DNA from: Cytophagaceae bacterium ABcell3
GTDB lineage: Bacteria; Bacteroidota; Bacteroidia; Cytophagales; Cytophagaceae
Assembly: GCA_030913385.1 (NCBI GenBank)
Contig: CP133159.1
Span: 1,200,584-1,264,583 of the forward strand
Reading direction: 5' to 3'
DNA length: 64,000 bases
The translations under genes were made by a program, and so were the position numbers. Under the pieces are notes generated by a model. The model made no database searches and was not told the origin of the DNA. It saw nothing but the letters and a program-made list of their open reading frames with translations. How positions within the stretch are numbered: position 1 is the first letter of the stretch; every line of letters starts with the position of its first letter. Shown here piece by piece: positions 10,428-21,300 of the stretch.

Positions 10428-11156
10428 ATGAAGTTTTGTATATACCTCATTTTGCCTTGCGCCATTTTGTTGTCCGCTTTTACGGAGCAATCGGTGGATG
10501 TAAAACCTCAGGATGTATTGGGTAGGGTCCAGGTTTTTTATGAAAAGCTTGAAAATATACAACCGTCAGGTTCTAAAGGCTTTTTATTTGACATGGTTAT
10601 GCAGATCAACACCGCAAAGCCTGAACTTGGCTATAATGTGCCGATCTCGTCTAAACTAATTTTTGGCAATGGATTCAAAATGGTGTTGCATGACGACGTG
10701 CAGGTTTACCAAGATACCATTGAGACTTTTATGGTGGTTCCTAGGGAAATGATGGTCATTAGGGCTGCGACACCTACTGGAACGATGGAAAAAGACCTAC
10801 TTAATGAATTTGGTCAAATACCTCTTAAAATGCTGAAGACATCTAGTATTGTTTCCTTGAAAAAGGAAAATAGTGATGCAAACATATATAGACTGGTGCT
10901 TGCTGTAGACGAAAATTTCATGACGGTTACTGGGGTTTCCAAGCTTGTGTTTTGGTATGATATGAACAACGACAAACTGCTGAAAACTGAAGCGAATTAT
11001 GTCGCTGGACATAAATATAAAAGTGCCATCCTCAGCTTTCATGATATAAACTTTAAGTACAGAATTAAATCAACAAAGGCGCAGAGCTATGTTATGAAAA
11101 ACGGCCAACTGCTTCCTGCTTATAAAGAATATTCTTTCATCGATAATTTGGAGTAA
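10428..11156 (+). CDS. Secreted LolA-like/outer-membrane lipoprotein-sorting-like protein, function unknown
   Basis: 242 aa with a signal peptide (MKFCIYLILPCAILLSAF). The mature chain is predicted to be mostly beta-strand, with short motifs such as ANIYRLVLAVD and KLVFWYDMNNDKLLKTEANY that resemble LolA/LolB-like half-barrels (weak similarity, by eye). It sits between two giant RHS-like genes with 1-bp and 8-bp gaps, so it is clearly co-translated with them. A role as a periplasmic carrier or export helper for the giants is plausible but unproven. No catalytic motif was seen. Confidence 0.6.
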   Translation: MKFCIYLILPCAILLSAFTEQSVDVKPQDVLGRVQVFYEKLENIQPSGSKGFLFDMVMQINTAKPELGYNVPISSKLIFGNGFKMVLHDDVQVYQDTIETFMVVPREMMVIRAATPTGTMEKDLLNEFGQIPLKMLKTSSIVSLKKENSDANIYRLVLAVDENFMTVTGVSKLVFWYDMNNDKLLKTEANYVAGHKYKSAILSFHDINFKYRIKSTKAQSYVMKNGQLLPAYKEYSFIDNLE

Positions 11157-11164
11157 TTTTTATT

Positions 11165-14100
11165 ATGTCACGGTTTTACAAATCCATAATTGCCCTGTTG
11201 CTTTTAGCCTCCCCATTATGTTTGCATGGGCAGGTTACCAATTTTGCTTATTCCGCTCTGCAGGAAAACGGGGAGTATGTTATCTCTATTGATAAACCTG
11301 ACCTTAATTATAAGGTCAGAAAGGCTGAACTGCATTTCAAATGGGGCATCCAAACGGAATTTCGATTGGCCGATGCTGAATTTGGAGAGCCTGAAATTTC
11401 TTTTTCGGTGGAAGTAAACAATATGTTTATTGGCCCAAGAACCTTACAGGTCAAGCAGAACAAACCGCTAAATGTTTTTGTGCTGGACTTGTCCAATGAC
11501 TGGGTAGATATAGATGGTTATAAAATTATTGTGCATAGCATAAGCGAGCTTAATACCGTGCAGCAATACCAGCAGTACTTGATGGACAACCTGATGTTTG
11601 GGGTGGAAGAAAAAGTGGATTATGGTATAGATGTACGTACAGAAGTGAATGGAACGCCTCTTGATGTCTTCCCTGATAATTTGGTTTCTGTAGAGAACCA
11701 ACGCCATGTGATATTGTCATGGCAGTCAGAGTACGAATTTCCAAATTACCAGGTGCAGCTTGTAAGACTTTATAACAATGATCCGACGCAAACTAATTTT
11801 TCCTCAAATATCATTGCCGAACTCGATTGGTCTAAGGCGGTAAATGTTGAAACTTCATCTCCCGAAAAGAATGTTTTACTTTCTTTGGCAGGCGGTAGTG
11901 GGTATTATGCCTGGCGTGTTAGGCCTTTGGGTACTTATTATGATGGTGGTATTGCTGACCATAGAAACTATGGTGCCTGGAATGAGACTGAAGAAGAATC
12001 CCTTAATTTTGGGGTAGACAATTCTCAGACATCTAAAGAATATATATTCTACTTTAATGACCCTGACGACCAGGTTAACTACATATATAATAGGGTGTTT
12101 ACTGAAAACAATAAGCTGAGTGAAGGTATTACCTATGCGAATGGCTTGAACCAGGTAAAGCAAACGCAAACCTATTCAAATGAGCAAGGAAAGACCATTG
12201 TCATGCAGTCTGTACTTGACTATAGCGGAAGGCCTACTCTTCAAACATTGCCTGTGCCGGATGCTGGAAGGCTTAATGCATATAAACAACAGTTTGTCCG
12301 TGATGAACAGGGTAACTTATACACTGCTGATAACTTTGACAAAGATGCTGCGGATCTGAATGATAATAAAGTAGCTAATCCAGACAAGCTTTTCTTTAGC
12401 AATGGATACTACTCCGACAATACGCCAGAAGATACGGACAACTCCGTCCCTGATGCCGAGGGCTTTCCTTATACCAGAACTATCTTGAAAAATGATGGAA
12501 CAGATCGGGCAGAAGAGCAGTCTGGTGTCGGACTCGTACATAAAATCGGTGGCAAGACGGTAAAGACTACGTATTCTAAACCTTCAGATGACGAACTTGT
12601 CCGGGTTTTTGGCGATCAAGCGCTTTCTGCTGATGCGGTTATTAAAACAGAAACTACTGACCAGAACAATGTTACTTCTGTTACTTATACAAGTAACGAG
12701 GGCCATGTTATTGCTACATGCCTGAAATTTGAAGACAACCCGCTGCTGTCCAGTATTGACAACAGTGGATCTGACCCTTTTCGGGCGAGGGTAATGACGG
12801 AAGAAAATGACTATAAGGAGTTTGAAAATCAAATTATATTCGAAAGCTCTGCTAAACTGGAAGTAGCTGCTGAAATAGATTTCCCTGATATCTCTTATTA
12901 TAAAGAATGTAAGGACTTTCAGTCCGAAGACTGTTTCACTGTAAATCCTGACTGTGGCTATGAGTTGTCTATTATTATTTATGAAAAAATTCAAGGCAGC
13001 CCTTTGGTGGAGCGGTATGTTATTGGCCCCCAACCATTTTCTTGTGGCTCTTTTCTGGCACAGAAACCTGCAGATAGATTAGAGGCCGGTACCTATTATA
13101 TTAAAAAAATATTAAGGGCCAATACCGATAACAGAGACAGCCAAGTTATGGCCCGCTTTGAGGAAGAGTCTAAAAGAATTGAGCCTTTTGCCAACGTTTT
13201 TGTCGGTTGGTTGGGTAATGTTGATTCTGAAGAAACACTCTTGAACTTTTTTAAGGCTGTTAAGGACCTCCGTACAGACCTGGAAGCCTCAAAGTCTGGT
13301 ACCTATCAGTTCGCTGATAAATATTATGAATTCGATTTCTATTTGCCAGAGCGCTGTGTGGGCGATCATGCCGGTGAAGATTGTTTCGACCTGCTGGATG
13401 TCCATGATGTGGGGCTTTTCAACGTGAAAGCACCAGATGGCAACTATAATTTTGACAACTCCATTGATGTGACCCAATCCAATGAAAAACCTACCATACT
13501 TGTCATTGCAGGTGGGTGCTGCGGGCCGATTGAGGTACGTATTCCTTATGAACAGTTTATGTCTGTTTATACCAAGGACCAACTGAGGTGTATTTACAGA
13601 AATGAAGGTATAGACCCAACTATCGAGAACCCTTGTGGGGATGTGGATGACCCCGAAGCATTGGCTGGTGCCGATCCTGTAGGCGATATGCTTGACTTGC
13701 TGGAAGCTTACCTCGCAGACCCTATTGAAGCGTATAACGGAAGCCTTGATGAGTTTTACCATGAAGTGATCAGTTTTGGGTATTCCAAAGAAATAATGAG
13801 GCAAATGCTGATACGTATGGTTACCGACAAATATGAGGTAGAAAGGACCATTACGGACTTGGATGGAAATCCGCACACTTTTATTGAACAAATTCTCCCT
13901 TATGATTACCAAAAGGTGCTGAATGCTTGGATGGGCGCTTTGGTTACATACCAGGATATCCTGCAGAGCCTTAACGAAAGCCCTGCTAATATTGATGTAA
14001 ACTCTGCGCTTGATCAGAACAGGGAAGATATGAATGAGGATGATGAAGACAATATCAATTTTGCAGATGCCATCAACGACGGTATGGAAAAGTCGCCTTT

Positions 14101-15340
14101 AAGATCTTTTATCAGATTTATTATGCGATTCAAGAAAATCAGGGATCTTGGCGGCTATGCAAAAGATGAGGCAGATGAGTCTTCTGGTACAGAAGGCGTC
14201 TTCTATGAAGCTAATTTTGTTGATAATTTTATGCAAAGCATCGGCTATAAGTTTACTGATATCCTTGAAGAACTGGAAAATATTCCTGGTAACAAGTACA
14301 ATACTTTTGACCGGGACAAAGAAGCATATATGCTGGACAGGGAAGTATTTATCCAAAAGCTGGAAGACCATAACCTAATGTATGCAGACGATGAGAATAT
14401 GCTCAAAGAGGATGTATATGTAATGTCTCCTGTTTTTGCTTATAAATATTTTGAGTATAGGTCTACAAACATGGTACAGGAGGGGAACGATGAAGGTTTG
14501 GCACACAGTGTTTTTGCTCCTGCCAAAGCTCCTGTGGAACTCGAAAATTGTTTTGTGGACTTTCAGCTTAGATTGAGCAGTATTGACCCAGACGGTGTGC
14601 TTTGCTCTAATCCATGTGAAAATGTAACGCCTGTAAAGGACTGGGAAGTAAGCAAAAAAGCCCTTTTTCTTCAAGACGTCCAAAGCTTCAAAGCCTTAAA
14701 TGAGGTACCTGATGATCCCGAATTCAATATGACCGCACTTACCTGTGAGGAACTCATAGAAAATGATGGCCTTAAGAATGAGATGCTCAGCTATAGAACC
14801 CGCTGTCTTAGTGCCTGTGAAGAAAAAAGGAGTGAGTTCCGAATGCTCATTGAGGAAATGTTTAGGGAAAATTGCTATGAAATAGGAGGTTGTATGGGAG
14901 ATCCTGGGGTAGTTACCTTGGAGGAAATCGATTTGCTCGTGCAGGAAATCCTTAACGAGTGTAGCCGGGAGTGCAATGATGCTTTTGACTTAGCCATTAG
15001 TGGCGGCTACCCTCATTGCGATGAGTTAAGTTGCTATAATATTGACCTTTCTTATAGCCCTGCCGGACAGCAAAATGTGGATTTTGAACTGTATGTTGAT
15101 GCTCCACAGGTAGAACTTATGCCTTCTTGCACCTGGCAGGTCGTAGATCAAGTGGTGTATTGGGAGCCGGTCGTAAACTTAGACGATGCTTCTTTTATCC
15201 CTTCTAATTGTCCCGACAGGCCTCAGAATGAATGGGTGGGAGATATTATGGATTGCCTGGAAGTGAATGACAGGGATATGATACAGGTTTCTAAGGGGCA
15301 AAGTGTTAGCATTGGTACGCAAATAGTTCCTGAAGATTAG
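11165..15340 (+). CDS. Giant RHS-associated protein carrying the mid-shell (DUF6443-like) segment
   Basis: 1,391 aa with a signal peptide (MSRFYKSIIALLLLASPLCLHGQ). Residues ~300-540 hold the segment that in many Bacteroidota RHS giants precedes the YD repeats: NYIYNRVFTENNK at ~305, a 'GL.Q.KQTQ' line, DYSGRPTLQTLPVPDAG, then EGFPYTRTILKNDGTDRAEE, QSGVGLVHKIGG and VTYTSNEGHVIATCL. Such proteins usually continue directly into '..YYYDRAGNL.KTVPP.GV'. Here that continuation is missing and is found in the next gene instead. The C-terminal third is acidic and contains many Cys (for example CEELIEND, CEEKRSEFRMLIEEMFRENC), suggesting disulfides in an exported protein. The next gene begins 53 bp downstream. 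Confidence 0.75.
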   Translation: MSRFYKSIIALLLLASPLCLHGQVTNFAYSALQENGEYVISIDKPDLNYKVRKAELHFKWGIQTEFRLADAEFGEPEISFSVEVNNMFIGPRTLQVKQNKPLNVFVLDLSNDWVDIDGYKIIVHSISELNTVQQYQQYLMDNLMFGVEEKVDYGIDVRTEVNGTPLDVFPDNLVSVENQRHVILSWQSEYEFPNYQVQLVRLYNNDPTQTNFSSNIIAELDWSKAVNVETSSPEKNVLLSLAGGSGYYAWRVRPLGTYYDGGIADHRNYGAWNETEEESLNFGVDNSQTSKEYIFYFNDPDDQVNYIYNRVFTENNKLSEGITYANGLNQVKQTQTYSNEQGKTIVMQSVLDYSGRPTLQTLPVPDAGRLNAYKQQFVRDEQGNLYTADNFDKDAADLNDNKVANPDKLFFSNGYYSDNTPEDTDNSVPDAEGFPYTRTILKNDGTDRAEEQSGVGLVHKIGGKTVKTTYSKPSDDELVRVFGDQALSADAVIKTETTDQNNVTSVTYTSNEGHVIATCLKFEDNPLLSSIDNSGSDPFRARVMTEENDYKEFENQIIFESSAKLEVAAEIDFPDISYYKECKDFQSEDCFTVNPDCGYELSIIIYEKIQGSPLVERYVIGPQPFSCGSFLAQKPADRLEAGTYYIKKILRANTDNRDSQVMARFEEESKRIEPFANVFVGWLGNVDSEETLLNFFKAVKDLRTDLEASKSGTYQFADKYYEFDFYLPERCVGDHAGEDCFDLLDVHDVGLFNVKAPDGNYNFDNSIDVTQSNEKPTILVIAGGCCGPIEVRIPYEQFMSVYTKDQLRCIYRNEGIDPTIENPCGDVDDPEALAGADPVGDMLDLLEAYLADPIEAYNGSLDEFYHEVISFGYSKEIMRQMLIRMVTDKYEVERTITDLDGNPHTFIEQILPYDYQKVLNAWMGALVTYQDILQSLNESPANIDVNSALDQNREDMNEDDEDNINFADAINDGMEKSPLRSFIRFIMRFKKIRDLGGYAKDEADESSGTEGVFYEANFVDNFMQSIGYKFTDILEELENIPGNKYNTFDRDKEAYMLDREVFIQKLEDHNLMYADDENMLKEDVYVMSPVFAYKYFEYRSTNMVQEGNDEGLAHSVFAPAKAPVELENCFVDFQLRLSSIDPDGVLCSNPCENVTPVKDWEVSKKALFLQDVQSFKALNEVPDDPEFNMTALTCEELIENDGLKNEMLSYRTRCLSACEEKRSEFRMLIEEMFRENCYEIGGCMGDPGVVTLEEIDLLVQEILNECSRECNDAFDLAISGGYPHCDELSCYNIDLSYSPAGQQNVDFELYVDAPQVELMPSCTWQVVDQVVYWEPVVNLDDASFIPSNCPDRPQNEWVGDIMDCLEVNDRDMIQVSKGQSVSIGTQIVPED

Positions 15341-15393
15341 TATCCCTTTAATGATTGATTTTAGCTTATTGAATTAATTTTACTCTTTTTTCG

Positions 15394-18300
15394 ATGAACA
15401 CCAGATTTTTGTGCCTGTTTTTCATGTTAGCGTTCAATTCGCTCGCAGGCCTAGCCCTTTCACCCGCTACTCTTGGGGACTGCAACACGCCGTGCAATAT
15501 ACCTGCTGGCGTAACAGGGTTTTCTCACTGCCTTGTGGTTACCAATGGTGGTGATAACCCTGATTTGGAAAGCGCAGATGAACCCTGTGACGGCACGCTC
15601 CGCTGGGCTATTTTAAAAGCAAATACCCTTACAGGTGGAACCTATATTAAGATTGAAGTTGCTGAATTTGAATCGATAACTTCTCTCCCAGCAATCGAGC
15701 GGAAAGTTTACTTGCATGGTTTGCCTGGTATGGCAAGACCTAATAGTATTATAAAATTAACAGAAGGTTCCGATGGAAGTATTGTTAAGGATTGTAACTT
15801 CTTTGAACTTTATTTCGATAATACTTCTGGTATTCAGATATATAATACGAAGCTTGCTCTCTTTGATGCTAAATATGCTTCTGGAATTGAAATATATGAA
15901 TCAAACATTACTCATATAGAATTAGAAAATTGTCAGCAAGTGACTGTTGGTTCTATTGGTGGTGGTAATATAATAGGTTCTATAGAGTCGAAGCATTCCG
16001 GAGGCTTTGTTTTTCAGGGTAATTTTATTGGGAATGATGGTACGTCTCGTATAGAATCAGCTGGAGGCCCTATTAGGCTTGAGGACTGCAATAATGTTAT
16101 GATTGGAGGCAGTGTCCCTGGCGCTAGCAATGTGATTGGAGGTGGCAGTTTCCGTGATTTGGTTCTGCAATCGTGTACGGATGTTTCTGTTTTGGGTAAT
16201 AAGATTGGAACTAATGCTGCTGGTACAGATGGTTTTAATTCAGTAGAAGCTATATACTTGTCTGCTTGTACTGATATTACTATTGGCGGTACTGGAGAAA
16301 ATGAAGGGAACCTTATTTCTGACCATAGGGCCAAGGGTATCTTTATAGCTTCTGGAAACACGAACCTTTACATTCGTGGAAACAAAATAGGTACAGACAT
16401 TACTGGTACAAAACCACTCCCCAATAAAGACGGCATCGCTTTCCACACATCTGGGGGAAGCAGTAATAATACAAACATAGTCATAGAAGGCAACCTATTG
16501 TCTGGAAACACTTCCAATGGTATCTGGATGATTAATGAAAGCGGTAGTGTAAAGGTCAGGAATAATATTATCGGGCTTACGGCAGACGGCAATACTGCTT
16601 TAGCCAACGAAAATTGCGGTATCCTTGTAGACTATTGTTCAGGGGATATTGAAATTGGTGCGCCTGGAGCGGGCAATACAATTTCAGGACACCAACCGGG
16701 CGAAGATTTTCGCAATCAGAACGGGTATGGTATTTTACTTAAAAACTCAAGTAACACCAAAATACGTGCCAACCGTATAGGAACGGATATCAGCGGAACT
16801 GTGGCCATCGGTAATTATGATGGTATAAATATTTCAGCAACCTCCGAAAACAATACAATAGGTGGTACATCGGAAGCAGGAAACATTATTGCCGGAAACC
16901 ATAATGGTATTTATGTGACTTGGGGCTCCAGGAATAATGAAATTATAGGTAACCATATAGGAATTACTGCTGAAGGAAGCATTTTGCCTAATGAAAATGG
17001 TATCTATTTTGATGGCGTAAACCAAAATAAAGTTGGCTTGGTGGGAGCTGGTAATACAGTAGCCGGAAATAGATACAACGGGATAGTTGTTGCTGGAAAC
17101 AATCAAACCACCATTAGTGGAAATAGTATCTATGAGTCGGGTAAAGCAATCAGCCTTGTTAATAATGGGAATGACAATAAGGAAGCCCCTGACATTGAAT
17201 TTGCAGACGTAAGCAGTGACCGGCTCTTGACCGTGAGTGGTACAGCCGGCAATGGGGATATTGTGGAACTGTTTACCAGTGACGCTTCGGGATTGCATGC
17301 TTATGAATACCTGGGCAGGGTAAGCGCCGACAATAATACCGGCGAATGGGAAATTAGCATTTTTGACTTTAATTCACCACGAGGATATGTGGTGGCCACG
17401 GCTACCAGTACAGGTGCATACAGCTCCCCTGGGAGTACCTCAGAACTGAGCAAACCTTATTCTGTACCTGTTTTTGTGCCTGAAATTAGGGCTTTTTTCA
17501 CCTATGTATCCAGTTGCGAAAACAAAACTGTCAACTTTGAACCGCTTTATGACCAAAGTGGCGCAAGTTATCACTGGGATTTTGGTGACGGACATACTTT
17601 TAGGGGAAGGATTGCTTCTCATACGTATGAGGAAGAAGAAAAATATAATGTTACCCTTACGGTGCGTGTTGGGGAACACAGCCACAGTGAGGCGCGTGAA
17701 GTGCTTGTAGGCGCACCAAGGGCTGATTTTGATATCTCCGATGCATGTCTCGGCCAACCGGCTATTCCTGTAAATGTGCATGAAGGCTATAGCAGCTACA
17801 ATTGGACAGTGTATGATATGGATGGTGAGGTTGTTGACCACCAAGAAAACGATAGACCGCAATTTCTCTTTTCTGAAAAAGGGCAATTCCGTATTGTATT
17901 GGAGGTTGTGGTCAACAATGGTGGGGAAACTTGCCGGGCCACTGAAGAGCGTACGCTTGAGGTCAATGACGGTGTACAGGCTAGAATTGATTATTTTACA
18001 CAAAATGCGTGTATTGATGCAGAGGCCCTTTTTACTGCAGTACGTGTGCGTGATGCCCATTATAGCTGGACTTCAACTGGACCTTCTGGACTGACCGAAA
18101 CTTTCAGCAGTCGTCGTGAGGCCAGGCACCGTTTTACCGAGGCTGGCAACCATAAAGTTACCCTGACCGTGAGTAACGGTGGCTGTCAATCTACTGCCGA
18201 AGGGTATGTTCGGGTAGCACCGCGCCCTGACTTGTCTTTGGCGCCACATGAGGACATTTTCCTATGCGCTGGCGGTGGCACGGTATCGCTTCCGCGTGTA

Positions 18301-21300
18301 ACGGTGAGACAAACCAATGGGGAGTTTCGTATCCGTTGGTCAAGGCTGGACCCTTTGTCTGGTGAGGAAAAGTTTGTCGGAGGGCAGAGAGACCAGGTTG
18401 TGAGCCATGCAGGTACCTATTACGTGAGGGTGGAAAATGCTTGTGGGCTTAGTGAGCCTTTGAGCGTGCAAGTGGATGAAAAAATGCCGCCGGTGGCAGC
18501 AGTGGAACAGCTTTCTCCAGAAACATGTAAAGGGGCGCAAGACGGTAGTGCCAAGGTTAGTGTAGACCTCTCTGGCAGTGAAGGGTCTCAGTTTGAAATA
18601 CGTTGGTCCTCGCTCGATGCTGATGCAGGGATCAACCAGAGTGTACGTGAAAACCTCGGTGCTGGAAACCATTATATAAAAGTTACCGATAGGAATGGCT
18701 GCGTTTCGGTGCATACGCTTACTATTGAAGATGCATCACCTGCGGTGTCTGTCCGTACAGAAGCCTCTTCTTGTGAAGGCAATACGGGCGTGGCCCATGC
18801 CGAAGTTACAGGTGGCGCACCTTCTTTTAATTATCAATGGTTTGCAGGAAATAGTACAGAACCTATCAGTGAAAACACCGATGGCTCGTTGGTCGATTGT
18901 GCCCCTGGACGCTACCGGGTAGTGGTTACCGATGGCAATAACTGTACGGTTAATGCTTCTGGACATTTAGGGCGTATGAGTACCGACTTGCGTGTTAAAA
19001 CCAGCCCTTCTTGTGGGGACAGTGAAGTGAAAGTTACAGCAGAGGCTGTGCTTTATGGTGGTGCGGAAAACAATACAGACCCTTCGCTTTTTGCCTGGAA
19101 TTGGCAACGTAGGGAAGGGCCTGACTATGTACCCGTGGAGAGCACCGGGGGAGCAGAAATATATTTGGGACCTGGTGACTACCGCTTGGAAGTAACCTCC
19201 TCTGGTTGTAGTAACCAACAGGAGTTTACCATTGACCGGGGCGATGAGATAGAACTTACGGCTGAAGAAGTGTCCGCGCCGCAATGCCGCACAGGACGGG
19301 CTTCAATCATTGCGCTTGCCAGTGGTGGTGTTACTCCTCTCCAATACAGTTGGCGTGAGGTGGGCAATGAAGAGGTGCTTTCTGTCAGTGCCCGCTACGA
19401 AGAGGCGGTCGCTGATCAAACTTATGAAGTAGAGGTTACCGATAAAAGGGGATGTACCAGGACCGCTGAGGTCTCGACGGGTGTGCTGCCTGTCTATGCT
19501 GTGGAGTGGAAACAGCCTCAGAGTGGATTGCCATGCGAGGCAGAAGTGGTATTCCGAAAAGACGGGGTAGTACAGTATAACGACAATTCAGAATATCGCT
19601 ACCAATGGCAAGTAATTAGAAAAGACAACAATTATGAAATAGACCCTGGTGAAGTGGATGTAGATGTGCCTCTTACGGAAGAAGGTACCTTAAAGCCTTG
19701 GTTCTATGTCTTAACGGTAAAGGAAACCCGCTATGTAGAAGGCATAAACCACGAGCCATGGAAAGCTTATGAATTGCCGGCGGGCAAGTATATGGTAACG
19801 GTGCAAGATGAGAACGGTTGTTTTGCACGGACCAGCGAAATATATGAGGTGCATCCTCCATCTCCTAAGTATTTTGCGGTGAGCTTTGCCTGGAAAAAAC
19901 CGGACATGGATATAGAACCCGAAGACGTGGGAGATTATAAAGAAGAAATTGCCGAAGCTGCCGCCCAAATGCAGCGCGACATTCTTGAGAAAACAGACCA
20001 GTGTCTGGCAAGTGCAGAGGAAACCGCTGCTGGTACCTTAGGCGAGTTCTGCTACCACGAGGACGCTGTGAAAGACCAGTTGACCATTAGTTACAGCCTA
20101 GATTACTACCATTATACATTATATTATTATGACCGTGCGGGCAATCTTACTAAGACTGTTCCGCCTCAGGGGGTAAAACCGCTGGATGAAGAAGAGGTTC
20201 AGGCGCATATCGACCACCGTAAGAATGGTGGTATGGCAGAGCTGGCAAACCCGGAGCATGCCATGGCTACGGAATACACGTATAACAGTCTCGACCAATT
20301 GGTAGAGCAGGAAACGCCCGATGGTGGCATCACTAGGTTTATTTATGACCATGTAGGCAGGTTGCGTTTTTCACAGAACGACGAGCAAGCGCTGCCGATA
20401 GAAGGCCAAACACGTTTTAGCTACACCAAATATGACAAGTTGGGTAGGGTGATAGAAGTGGGTGAACACAGTGGCAGCACTTCTTTTGAAGATCTTAGGG
20501 AATTGGCGCATGAATACAATGAAGAAGACGCTTTTATGAGCTTCCCGGCCGAGGGTAACCATGAAATTACCCGTACCTATTATACCTTCCCTTCTGAAAA
20601 CATCAGTTATTACGGACAAAGGCCACGGTTCCTCAAAAACAATGTTTCTTATGTGATCAGGGACAAGGACGGGGACTTTGATACCAAAGAGGACCAAAGC
20701 CGCACCCACTATAGTTACGACCCACACGGCAACGTGGAATGGCTGGTACAAGAAGTGCCCGGGCTTGGTAGGCAATACCTGAAATATGAATATGAACTTG
20801 TGAGCGGCAATGTGACGGAAGTCCGCTACAATGAACGCGGCGAGGACGCATTCTACCACCGTTATGAGTACGATGCGGACAACCGTATTTTGGCCGTACA
20901 CACTTCTGCCGACGGTACTGTGTGGGAGCAGGATGGAAACTATGAATATTATGACCATGGCCCGCTTAAAACAGCAGGTATTGGACACGATAAATTACAG
21001 GAGCTGAACTATACCTATACCATACATGGATGGCTTAAAGCTGTGAACAACCCTCACGAAGGGGAGGTAGCCCAAAACGGTTATGTAAAAGATGTTTTTG
21101 CCTTTAGCCTTGGCTATTACCGTGGCGACTTTAAAAGCGGTAACAACAGCTTGAACCAGCTCCATGGCAGCTTTGAAAAAGAACTCTTTAACGGTAATAT
21201 CAGCAGTTGGACGAGCTTTAAAGCCCTTGATCTTCCGCAAAACGGAGGTTCCGAACAATTTAAAGATGGACTTACGGCAAGGGAATTCTCCTACGACCAG

